A stretch of DNA of 9,472 bases from Thermoplasmata archaeon (lineage in GTDB: Archaea > Thermoplasmatota > Thermoplasmata > Lutacidiplasmatales > UBA184). The position numbers and the translations under genes were made by a program. Location of the stretch: contig JASHTC010000003.1 in assembly GCA_030040755.1 (NCBI GenBank), forward strand, positions 1 through 9,472, read 5' to 3'. Below are positions 1 through 4,847 of the stretch, in pieces (the first letter of the stretch is position 1; each line of letters opens with the position of its first letter). The notes under the pieces were generated by a model that was given only the letters and a program-made list of their open reading frames with translations, had not been told where the DNA came from and did no database searches.

Positions 1-192
1 ACGGCTGCGGGGACGGAAATCGCCGTCCGGCTGGGGCTCCTGGTCGAGGTGGAACGCGCGCGCGAGGCGCCGGAGGTGGGGGTCGATGCCTTCATAGCTT
101 CATCGGGCGCTAATCGCCCGGTCGTATTTATAGTCTTTTCCAGTTTCTGTCAGTTTTGTTGGTTACAGGTGGTACACCATGCGCTGGCGTAG
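1..192 (+). CDS. 3' end of an unidentified plus-strand gene (partial, uncertain)
   Basis: A frame open from the left edge runs to TAG at 190-192. Its first 30 or so codons look coding: first positions are mostly G, third positions almost all G or C, and the protein is rich in Val, Glu, Ala, Leu and Gly (for example LGLLVEVERAREAPEVGVDA). After about position 90 this character fades. The last 30 codons run through an AT-rich tract and give a Cys/Phe/Trp-rich tail that does not look like normal protein. The gene may therefore really end near 95-113, where the other two plus frames have stops, if there is a frameshift or sequence error. I do not recognise the family. The minus-strand frames over the same bases look weaker: one is Ser/Thr/Arg-rich from an ATG at 95, and one has no start codon. 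It would be convergent with the VOC gene. Confidence 0.3.
   Translation, partial: TAAGTEIAVRLGLLVEVERAREAPEVGVDAFIASSGANRPVVFIVFSSFCQFCWLQVVHHALA
104..160 (+). terminator. Hairpin followed by T-rich tract, possible terminator
   Basis: CGGGCG at 104-109 and CGCCCG at 115-120 form a perfect 6-bp inverted repeat around CTAAT. Then come several T runs on the plus strand (127-129, 136-139, 144-146, 154-157). Archaeal termination relies on oligo-T tracts, so this would suit a plus-strand gene entering from the left. The same bases also hold the TATA-like element at 125-132, so the terminator reading is not the only one. Confidence 0.35.
125..132 (-). promoter_or_regulatory. TATA-box-like element (direction uncertain)
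   Basis: The bases TATTTATA read TATAAATA on the minus strand, and both directions fit archaeal box A. An A-rich run GGAAAAGAC lies just upstream on the minus strand, like a TFB recognition element, so minus is favoured. Transcription would then start near 102, a few bases before an ATG at 95 whose frame stays open to the window edge. If used on the plus strand, transcription would start near 155, just before the hairpins at 174-320. It is the most AT-rich stretch in the window. Confidence 0.35.
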
Positions 193-200
193 CATGGTGT
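174..200. repeat. Perfect 9-bp inverted repeat with 9-nt spacer
   Basis: ACACCATGC at 174-182 is the exact reverse complement of GCATGGTGT at 192-200, with a 9-nt spacer. As RNA it would fold into a 9-bp stem with a 9-nt loop. As DNA it could be a dimeric operator lying about 42 bp upstream of the minus-strand TATA element. It contrasts with the GC-only chance palindromes elsewhere in the window because both arms have mixed base composition. Confidence 0.55.
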
Positions 201-341
201 CGGGACTTTCCTCGAAGGGCGGAAACCGGTGGGGCCGGTTGGGACAGGGTCATGACGATGGAGCCCCCGCGCGGCGCTGCCATGCTCCGTCGCGGTGGGA
301 GGGACCCTCCGGTACCCTCCGAACGGGTCACGGACCCCGGG
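193..341 (+). other. Non-coding gap with consecutive potential hairpins
   Basis: No convincing gene lies here. Beyond the inverted repeat at 174-200 there are three more potential stems. The first is AACCGG 224-229 with CCGGTT 235-240. The second is a 9-bp stem of 256-264 with 284-292 that includes one T:G pair. The third is GGAGGG 298-303 with CCCTCC 315-320. The T:G pair is a U-G wobble in a plus-strand RNA but an A-C mismatch in a minus-strand RNA, which slightly favours a plus-strand transcript. The segment may be a bidirectional terminator zone between convergent genes or part of a small structured RNA. No tRNA, SRP RNA or other known RNA was recognised. Confidence 0.35.
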
Positions 342-749
342 TTAGGCGCGCTGACCGAACGACCACCCCTTCTTGTCGATGACATCGAACAGGTTGCCGT
401 CGGGATCCGCGAGCGTGACGAAGTCGAGGCCGTCTTCGGCCGGCTTCACCAGGGTGGCCCCCAGCCGCAGCAGCCGCTCGACCTCCTTCCGCGGGTCGGT
501 CGAGTACAGGTCGAGGTGGAGACGGTACTCCGCCAGCGGCCCCTCCGAGGAGCGGGTCAGGGTGAGGTTGGGCCCGATGCCTGCCGGGTCCTTGAGGACG
601 ACCCCATCCTCTTCGGGGGATTCTCGAGGGACGTAGTGGAGGGCGGCGCGCCAGAAGGCGACCATCCGCTCGAGGTCCGTGCAGTCCACGACGACGGACC
701 CGACCCATACCGCGGGTCTCTCCGCGGGGGGGTGCTCCTTTCTCGGCAT
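342..749 (-). CDS. VOC (glyoxalase-like) superfamily protein, 135 aa
   Basis: A single-domain protein of the vicinal oxygen chelate fold, closest in look to the Glyoxalase_6-type group. The first beta-alpha unit is at residues 16-40 (GSVVVDCTDLERMVAFW). The central strand has YRLHLDLY at 75-82, where His78 and Asp80 sit where a metal ligand is often found. The helix with RLGATLV is at 95-101, and the family hallmark LADPDGNLFDV is at 113-123. The length suits one VOC subunit. The substrate cannot be told, and many members are of unknown role. The ATG at 749 was chosen because homology begins about 15 residues in; the upstream frame to 1043 is arginine/proline-rich shadow. A possible promoter element lies at 786-796. 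It is unlikely to be a second methylmalonyl-CoA epimerase, since it lacks that family's HHLAF-type motif. Confidence 0.85.
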   Translation of the reverse strand: MPRKEHPPAERPAVWVGSVVVDCTDLERMVAFWRAALHYVPRESPEEDGVVLKDPAGIGPNLTLTRSSEGPLAEYRLHLDLYSTDPRKEVERLLRLGATLVKPAEDGLDFVTLADPDGNLFDVIDKKGWSFGQRA

Positions 750-854
750 CGACCGGGCCTCTCGCCCGGAAGGACCCGCCGGTCCAAATCGTTTCGGTCC
801 CCTCTGCCGGCGCCTCCCCGCCGGAGCTATCGCGGGGGAGCGCGTGAGCCGGTC
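750..854. promoter_or_regulatory. Divergent intergenic region with one AT-rich element
   Basis: This 105-nt gap separates the divergent VOC gene and the 127-residue gene. The only AT-rich patch is 786-796, reading CGAAACGATTT on the minus strand, about 40 nt before the VOC start. CGAAA resembles a BRE and GATTT a weak TATA box. GGGGGAG at 834-840 lies 14 nt before the GTG at 855, which is far for a Shine-Dalgarno site. The single patch might serve both genes. Confidence 0.3.
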
Positions 855-1238
855 GTGCATCGCGGGGTCGAGGTGGGCATCTACCTGCGGCCGGGCCTCG
901 AGGACGACAACTTCGTCGCGAGGGCCCTGGGCAACCTCGCGGCGTTTCGCCTGCAGACGGAGCGGAAGGAGCCACTGACCTGGCAGGTGCTTCGGGTACA
1001 GGGCTCGGGGGGCCACCACCACTACCGCCTGGTCGTCCGCCACCCGGAGCGGGTGCTGGACCTCGGCTTCCGCTCGGCCCTGGAGGCGATCCTGAAGGAC
1101 CTCTCGAACGAGTCGGTGGCGGAACTGCGCCAGCGTCTCGCCGTCGCGGAGCGGGCGGGGCTGGTCCCGGTCGCGCTGCGTCCGGTCGCGCTCGAGGTCG
1201 ACTACTGGCGGGACGACTTCTGGAACTGGCTCGGATGA
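855..1238 (+). CDS. Conserved-looking hypothetical protein, 127 aa
   Basis: Family not recognised. The frame has strong coding character: third positions are nearly all G or C and the residue mix is balanced. The C-terminus is distinctive, ending in aromatic residues (DYWRDDFWNWLG). Visible features are a basic/aliphatic N-terminal half (FRLQTERKEPLTWQVLRV, residues 31-48), a GGHHHYRLVVRH segment at 52-63 with three consecutive histidines that could bind metal, and a helical stretch from about 72 to 103. There is no signal peptide or membrane segment, so it is probably cytoplasmic. The start is uncertain: GTG at 855 is the last start codon before the protein-like region, GTG at 873 is an alternative, and the frame stays open far upstream without looking coding. 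It is the only clear plus-strand gene. Its TGA touches the stop of the convergent TrmB-like gene with no base between, so the two mRNAs' 3' ends must overlap. Confidence 0.7.
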   Translation: MHRGVEVGIYLRPGLEDDNFVARALGNLAAFRLQTERKEPLTWQVLRVQGSGGHHHYRLVVRHPERVLDLGFRSALEAILKDLSNESVAELRQRLAVAERAGLVPVALRPVALEVDYWRDDFWNWLG

Positions 1239-2513
1239 CTAGGCCGCGGTCGCCGTGAACGTGCAACCCCGGTGGGCGTGCTTGGTCGGGTCCGGCTTGG
1301 ACACTTCCCACCGGTGGCCGAGGCGGCTCTCGAGGACCGAGCGGAGCAGCTGGGGGCACATGACGCGCCCGATCTCGGGAGAGTCCTCCGTGCAGGCGAA
1401 GCATCCCGTGACCCGGAAGGTTAGGGGCCGCTCCTTGAGGACGGTCAGGTGGCCCATCGTGTGGGTCTCGTAGTACTGGGCGAGCGCCGCCCCGACCTCC
1501 GCCGGGGTCGAGCCGTCGACCTCCTTGGCGATCTCTCGGCCGAGCTGGCGGGCAATCGTCTCGATCAGTTCGGGCAGGTGGAGCCGGAACTCCTTGACGC
1601 CGGAGGCCCGCATCCCCAGCTTGGCGATCTCCTTGAGCCGCAGGAAGGGGACCCCTTCCTTGCCGGCGACGACCGGGAGCACCGCGGTCGGCGGGTTCTC
1701 GAGCTCCACGAACCGGGCCTCCGCCCGCTCGGCCGGGGCCCACAGGCGCCGGTGGTAGTCGCGGGCGAGCTGCGTGAACATCGGGGCCGATGACCACAGG
1801 GCGACCTGCTCGTCGGCGGTCGGACCGAAGCCGTCCTCCCCGGAGACGAACACCAGCGCGCCGCTGCGGTCGATCACGACGGCGCGGCTCACGACGGGGC
1901 CGCACGCGTGACGCAGTTCGGTGAAGTTAGCGAAATGCTTGGCCGCGCCCAGGGTCGGCGGGAACACCTCGGTCACGACCTTCACCTTCACGCCCCGCCC
2001 CTGGGCTTCGCGCAGCGCCCGGTCCACGCCGCCCTCGAGGAAGTTGCCCAGCGTTTGGCCGCCGGCGCTCACGAGCACCTGGTGCTCGGCCATGCCGAGC
2101 CGCTTGCGGAGGAACCGGTGGATCGTGGCGGCCCCCTCGAGGACCGCGAACTTCCGCGGGTCGGGGTCGTCGAACTCGGTCCGGCTCTCCTCCCAGTCGG
2201 AGAGCACCTTCTCCCGGTCGGCCTCGAGCCGTTGGACCCGCGCGGCCGCCCGGCGGATCCATCGGTCGACCAGCTGGGCCGGCGGGAGGGCGGCGAACCG
2301 CTGCGGGCGGCCCCCGGTCGCGATCAGGAGCCCGTCGTCGGTGAGCTGCTTGATGAACCGATAGGCCTCGACCCGGTTGACGGCCGAGAGGCGCGCCAGC
2401 TCGCTCGCGGTCTGGGGGCCCGCCCGACAGGCCGCCAGGTAGACCCGCGCCGGTTTCTCGGGAATCCCATGCTCCGCCAACAGTTGAGCTAGGCCCGAAC
2501 CCGGTCGTGCCAC
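1239..2513 (-). CDS. TrmB-family transcriptional regulator with a Cys-rich C-terminal domain
   Basis: A likely archaeal transcription regulator. Residues 8-75 form a TrmB-type winged helix (ARVYLAACRAGPQTASELAR, then the recognition helix around NRVEAYRFIKQLTDDGLL and a RPQRFAAL wing). Residues 80-112 look like the coiled-coil linker. Residues 121-262 resemble the TrmB ligand-sensing (PLD-like) region, with FAVLEGAATIHRFL, GVKVKVVTEV and AVVIDRSGALVFVS. The tail, about 290-424, is an added domain with C371-x2-C374, C386 and C417. Its spacing resembles the V4R-type hydrocarbon/metal-binding domain (weak similarity). It may sense a small molecule or metal, but the regulated genes are unknown. 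The GTG start at 2513 fits a leaderless transcript: a TTTTAT box is centred about 26 nt upstream. It lies just after the rpsB operon and ends against the stop of the convergent 127-residue gene. Confidence 0.85.
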   Translation of the reverse strand: MARPGSGLAQLLAEHGIPEKPARVYLAACRAGPQTASELARLSAVNRVEAYRFIKQLTDDGLLIATGGRPQRFAALPPAQLVDRWIRRAAARVQRLEADREKVLSDWEESRTEFDDPDPRKFAVLEGAATIHRFLRKRLGMAEHQVLVSAGGQTLGNFLEGGVDRALREAQGRGVKVKVVTEVFPPTLGAAKHFANFTELRHACGPVVSRAVVIDRSGALVFVSGEDGFGPTADEQVALWSSAPMFTQLARDYHRRLWAPAERAEARFVELENPPTAVLPVVAGKEGVPFLRLKEIAKLGMRASGVKEFRLHLPELIETIARQLGREIAKEVDGSTPAEVGAALAQYYETHTMGHLTVLKERPLTFRVTGCFACTEDSPEIGRVMCPQLLRSVLESRLGHRWEVSKPDPTKHAHRGCTFTATAA

Positions 2514-2534
2514 GGGGTCACTAGGCGGGGGTCC

Positions 2535-2543
2535 GATAAAAGG
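2535..2543 (-). promoter_or_regulatory. TATA-like box of the trmB-like gene
   Basis: On the minus strand this reads CCTTTTATC, an A/T island in GC-rich surroundings, centred about 26 nt upstream of the GTG at 2513. That is the usual distance from an archaeal TATA box to the transcription start, so the mRNA would begin at or within a base or two of the start codon. No Shine-Dalgarno sequence precedes the GTG, which fits leaderless translation. Confidence 0.55.
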
Positions 2544-2566
2544 AGGCCGGAGCGGGCCCGTCGGCC
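2537..2566 (-). terminator. Candidate operon terminator after rpsB
   Basis: Starting within the rpsB stop codon, GGCCG (minus strand, 2566-2562) pairs with CGGCC (2549-2545). The enclosed loop holds the palindrome CGGGCCCG (2553-2560). TCC and then TTTT (2541-2538) follow. A stem with a short T run suits termination of the operon. The same T run is part of the trmB-like TATA box, so both signals share these bases. Confidence 0.4.
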
Positions 2567-3222
2567 TACAGAGCGGCCTGGAAGTCCTCGATGGTGAGCG
2601 GATAGTCGACCTCGGCCCCGCTCGCGCGGGCCCGCAGGACCTCCCGCGCCAGGAGCCAGTACACCGTCGCGAGGGCGACCCGACCCTTGTTGTTCGCGGG
2701 GATGACGAGGTCGACGTCGCGCGTCTCGTTGTTGACGTCGCACAGCCCGACGACGGGAATCCCGATGGAGACCGCCTCGCTGAGCGCCTGCTGGTCGGTC
2801 GCCGGGTCGGTCACGAAGAGGACCTTGGGCTCGAAGTATTCCACCAGGCTCGGGTTCGTGAGGCAGCCGGGGACGAACCGCTCGGCGAACGAGACCGCGC
2901 CCGTCGTCTTGGCGAAGACGCGCACGGGCTTCTGGCCGTACTGCCGCTGGCTCACCACGAGGATCTTGTCGGCGGGGTAGAGCGCGAGGAACTTGGCGGC
3001 GAAGCGGATCCGACGGTCGGTCTCGCGGACGTCGAGGACATGGAGCCCGTCGAAGCGGACCTTGTGGACGAAGCGACGCATCGAGGCCGACTTCTGCTGG
3101 GTCCCGATGTGGACCCCGGAGGTCAGGTACGTCTCCTCGGGGACGAGCAGCTCGCCGGGGCGGATGTCCTGGCCGTCCGAGGGGACCGCCTGCTCGTCGA
3201 CCATCAGCTCCTCGTCGGGCAT
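2566..3222 (-). CDS. rpsB: Small-subunit ribosomal protein uS2 (archaeal type)
   Basis: Ribosomal protein S2 of the 30S subunit, 218 residues. The conserved N-terminal block YLTSGVHIGTQQKS is at 32-45, followed by FVHKVRFDGLHVLDVRETDR to 70. The family signature RFVPGCLTNP is at 115-124. The core PKVLFVTDPATDQQALSEA is at 132-150, then IPVVGLCDVNN and the closing IPANNKGRVAL around 155-184. It is short, as in archaea and eukaryotes, without the bacterial extension. The ATG at 3222 lies 4 nt after the eno stop and has no clear Shine-Dalgarno, so it would depend on coupling. A second ATG at 3204 is preceded by GAGGAG 3 nt away and would give 212 residues; homology begins only at about residue 28, so either start is possible. 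Adjacency of enolase and S2 is a common archaeal arrangement. It is the last gene of the operon. Confidence 0.96.
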   Translation of the reverse strand: MPDEELMVDEQAVPSDGQDIRPGELLVPEETYLTSGVHIGTQQKSASMRRFVHKVRFDGLHVLDVRETDRRIRFAAKFLALYPADKILVVSQRQYGQKPVRVFAKTTGAVSFAERFVPGCLTNPSLVEYFEPKVLFVTDPATDQQALSEAVSIGIPVVGLCDVNNETRDVDLVIPANNKGRVALATVYWLLAREVLRARASGAEVDYPLTIEDFQAAL

Positions 3223-3226
3223 GCGT

Positions 3227-4441
3227 TCAGGGACCGTGGAGGCGGGCGAGCCGCAGGAGTTCATTTAGCTTTGCCACCCTCTCCCCGCCGAGGACGCCGC
3301 ACTTGAGGCCCCGCGCGCCCGTCCCGAGAGCGACATGGGCGAGCCAGCCCTCGGGGACCTCCCCGGACCGGTGCGACGTGATCGTCGCCTGACCGTCCTG
3401 GCGGGCGAGGTCTACCGTGCGCAGGGTCTCCGTGAGCGTGCCCACCTGGTTGACCTTGATCAGGACCGCATTCGTCGAGTGCTGGGCGATCCCGCGCTGG
3501 AGCCGCTCGGCGTTGGTGACGTAGACGTCGTCCCCGATCACGAGCGTGCGGTCGCCGACGGCCTTCGTGACGGCGGCGAACCCGCCGAACGACTCCTGCT
3601 CGATCGGGTCCTCGAGGTAGCGGACCCCGTACTTGTCGACGAGCTCCGCCACGAAGGCGACCTGGCCGGGAGGGTCGAGGGTTCGGTCCTTGTAGTGGTA
3701 GTGGCCCCCGTCGTAGAACTCGCTCGCGGCGAAGTCGAGCCCCGGGTGGACCTCGGTGCGGAGCTCGTCCCGGGCGCGGGCGCACGCCTCGCTCAACATC
3801 TCGAGCGCGTCGACGTTCCCCACCGCGGCGACCCACCCCCCCTCGTCCCCCCGGCCAAGCGCGGCGGTGGGAAAGCGACGGTGCAGCGCCTCGCCGAGGA
3901 GCGTGTGGACCCGCAGGGCGGCTTCGATGCTTCGCGCCGGGTCGCGGTCCGTGGCGAAGGCGATGTACTCCTGGATGTCGGGTCCGCCGATCGCGTGCTT
4001 GCCGCCGTTGAGGCAGTTCCCGACGATCGCGGGGAAGCTCCGTCCGTCGACGCCCGGCCGGGCGAGGACCTTCCAGAGGGGCTGTCCGCGCTCCGCGGCG
4101 AGCGCCATCGCGCTCGCGACCGAGATCGCGGTCGCGCTGTTGCCGCCCACGCGCGCGAGGTTCGGCGTCCCGTCGACCGTGTGGATCATGCCGTCGATGC
4201 CGGCGCGGTCGCCCGCCTCGAGGCCCACGAGCTTCGGCACGAGCTGCTTGCGGACGGTGGTGAGCGCCTCCGGCACGCCCCCCCGGGGGAACGCTTGCAC
4301 CTCATGCATTCCCGTGCTCGCGCCGCTCGGGGCTCCGGCGCGCCCGTGGGCCCCGGAGCCCAACCGGACCTCCGCCTCGATCGTGGCGTGTCCTCGACTG
4401 TCGTAGATCAGGTCGACCCCCACCGATCGTATCTCGCTCAT
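3227..4441 (-). CDS. eno: Enolase (phosphopyruvate hydratase), divergent
   Basis: Converts 2-phosphoglycerate to phosphoenolpyruvate and back in cytoplasmic glycolysis/gluconeogenesis. The 404 residues are slightly fewer than the usual 415-435. By motif alignment to yeast enolase the catalytic set is complete: S39 in PSGASTG, H149, E158 (DIQE), E200 (GDEGG), metal ligands D236, E277 (LEDP) and D304 (GDD), K329 (KVNQ), H357 (SHRSGE) and K380. Some surroundings are unusual. The usual E-x-x-E-L-R-D after the S39 loop is missing, and the C-terminal IKTG...RSER...YNQ block reads LKCG...GGER...LNE. The ATG at 4441 overlaps the mce stop as ATGA and is preceded by GGAGGG, so start choice is firm. Four bases separate it from rpsB. 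Because all catalytic residues are kept, I expect a working enolase rather than a relative with another reaction. Confidence 0.93.
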   Translation of the reverse strand: MSEIRSVGVDLIYDSRGHATIEAEVRLGSGAHGRAGAPSGASTGMHEVQAFPRGGVPEALTTVRKQLVPKLVGLEAGDRAGIDGMIHTVDGTPNLARVGGNSATAISVASAMALAAERGQPLWKVLARPGVDGRSFPAIVGNCLNGGKHAIGGPDIQEYIAFATDRDPARSIEAALRVHTLLGEALHRRFPTAALGRGDEGGWVAAVGNVDALEMLSEACARARDELRTEVHPGLDFAASEFYDGGHYHYKDRTLDPPGQVAFVAELVDKYGVRYLEDPIEQESFGGFAAVTKAVGDRTLVIGDDVYVTNAERLQRGIAQHSTNAVLIKVNQVGTLTETLRTVDLARQDGQATITSHRSGEVPEGWLAHVALGTGARGLKCGVLGGERVAKLNELLRLARLHGP

Positions 4442-4836
4442 GGACCCTCCACGAATTCCACCAGCACGCCGCCGAACGCGCTGGGGTGGGCAAAGCCGAC
4501 GCGGCGGCCCCGCGCTCCGGGGCGGGCCGTCGAATCGACCGTCTTCCCGCCCCGATCCCGCACCTCCCGGAGCGCGCGGTCGACGCTGGGCACCTGGAAG
4601 GCGAGGTGATGCACCCCGGCGCCGCGGCGTTCGAGGAACCGGGCGACCGGCGAACCGGGCTCGCTCGGCTCGAGGAGTTCGAGGTGGGTGCCTCCCACCG
4701 CGATGAACGCGACCCGGACGCGGTTCGAGGGGACGAGCTCGGGGGCGGACTCGGGAGGTCCGACCAGGGGGCCCCACCGCGCGAGCGCCTCCTCGAGGTT
4801 CGGGACCGCGACCCCCACGTGGTCCAGCTCGGGCAT
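4438..4836 (-). CDS. mce: Methylmalonyl-CoA epimerase
   Basis: Interconverts (2S)- and (2R)-methylmalonyl-CoA, supplying the isomer used by the mutase encoded just upstream. The 132 residues form one VOC-fold unit, the usual size. The start MPELDHVGVAV is typical, with metal ligand H6. THLELLEP at 50-57 supplies E53, GAGVHHLAFQV at 72-82 supplies H76/H77, and VLVEFVE at 124-130 supplies E127. Together they give the expected His/Glu/His/Glu metal site, though Gln is common at the second position. The ATG at 4836 has GGAGGG 3 nt upstream and lies 11 nt after the mcmA stop. Its own TGA overlaps the eno ATG, so mcmA, mce and eno are almost surely co-transcribed and mce-eno translationally coupled. 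Other VOC functions are possible in principle, but the HHLAF motif and the mcmA neighbour make the call strong. Confidence 0.92.
   Translation of the reverse strand: MPELDHVGVAVPNLEEALARWGPLVGPPESAPELVPSNRVRVAFIAVGGTHLELLEPSEPGSPVARFLERRGAGVHHLAFQVPSVDRALREVRDRGGKTVDSTARPGARGRRVGFAHPSAFGGVLVEFVEGP
4445..4450 (-). promoter_or_regulatory. Ribosome binding site of eno
   Basis: Reads GGAGGG on the minus strand, 3 nt before the ATG at 4441, inside the last codons of mce. It fixes the enolase start and shows that the organism uses Shine-Dalgarno initiation for internal operon genes. Confidence 0.7.
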
Positions 4837-4839
4837 CGA

Positions 4840-4845
4840 CCCTCC
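4840..4845 (-). promoter_or_regulatory. Ribosome binding site of mce
   Basis: Reads GGAGGG on the minus strand, 3 nt before the ATG at 4836 and just after the mcmA TAG. The block GGAGGGTCGATG closely matches the eno site (GGAGGGTCCATG). Confidence 0.7.
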
Positions 4846-4847
4846 GT

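Noticed and set aside
1..95. Minus-strand gene starting at ATG 95 behind the TATAAATA element
   Set aside because: The 31 visible codons are Ser/Thr/Arg-rich with C-rich first positions, like a shadow of the plus-strand frame; kept only as an alternative use of the promoter element.
315..340. T-arm-like sequence ACCCGTTCGGAGGGT on the minus strand, possible tRNA
   Set aside because: No cloverleaf, acceptor stem or anticodon arm can be built around it.
156..854. Upstream extension of the 127-residue plus-strand gene to an ATG at 156
   Set aside because: The extension is antisense to the VOC gene, Arg/Gly/Pro-rich, and passes through the hairpin region; protein-like sequence begins only near 855.
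750..1043. 98-codon upstream extension of the VOC protein
   Set aside because: The extension has no family similarity and is antisense to the well-supported 127-residue gene; ATG 749 directly precedes the conserved domain.
328..1905. Long minus-strand reading frame of 525 codons across the VOC, unknown and TrmB-like genes
   Set aside because: Arg/Pro/Gly-rich shadow frame typical of GC-rich DNA, with no recognisable motif; it overlaps better-supported genes in other frames.
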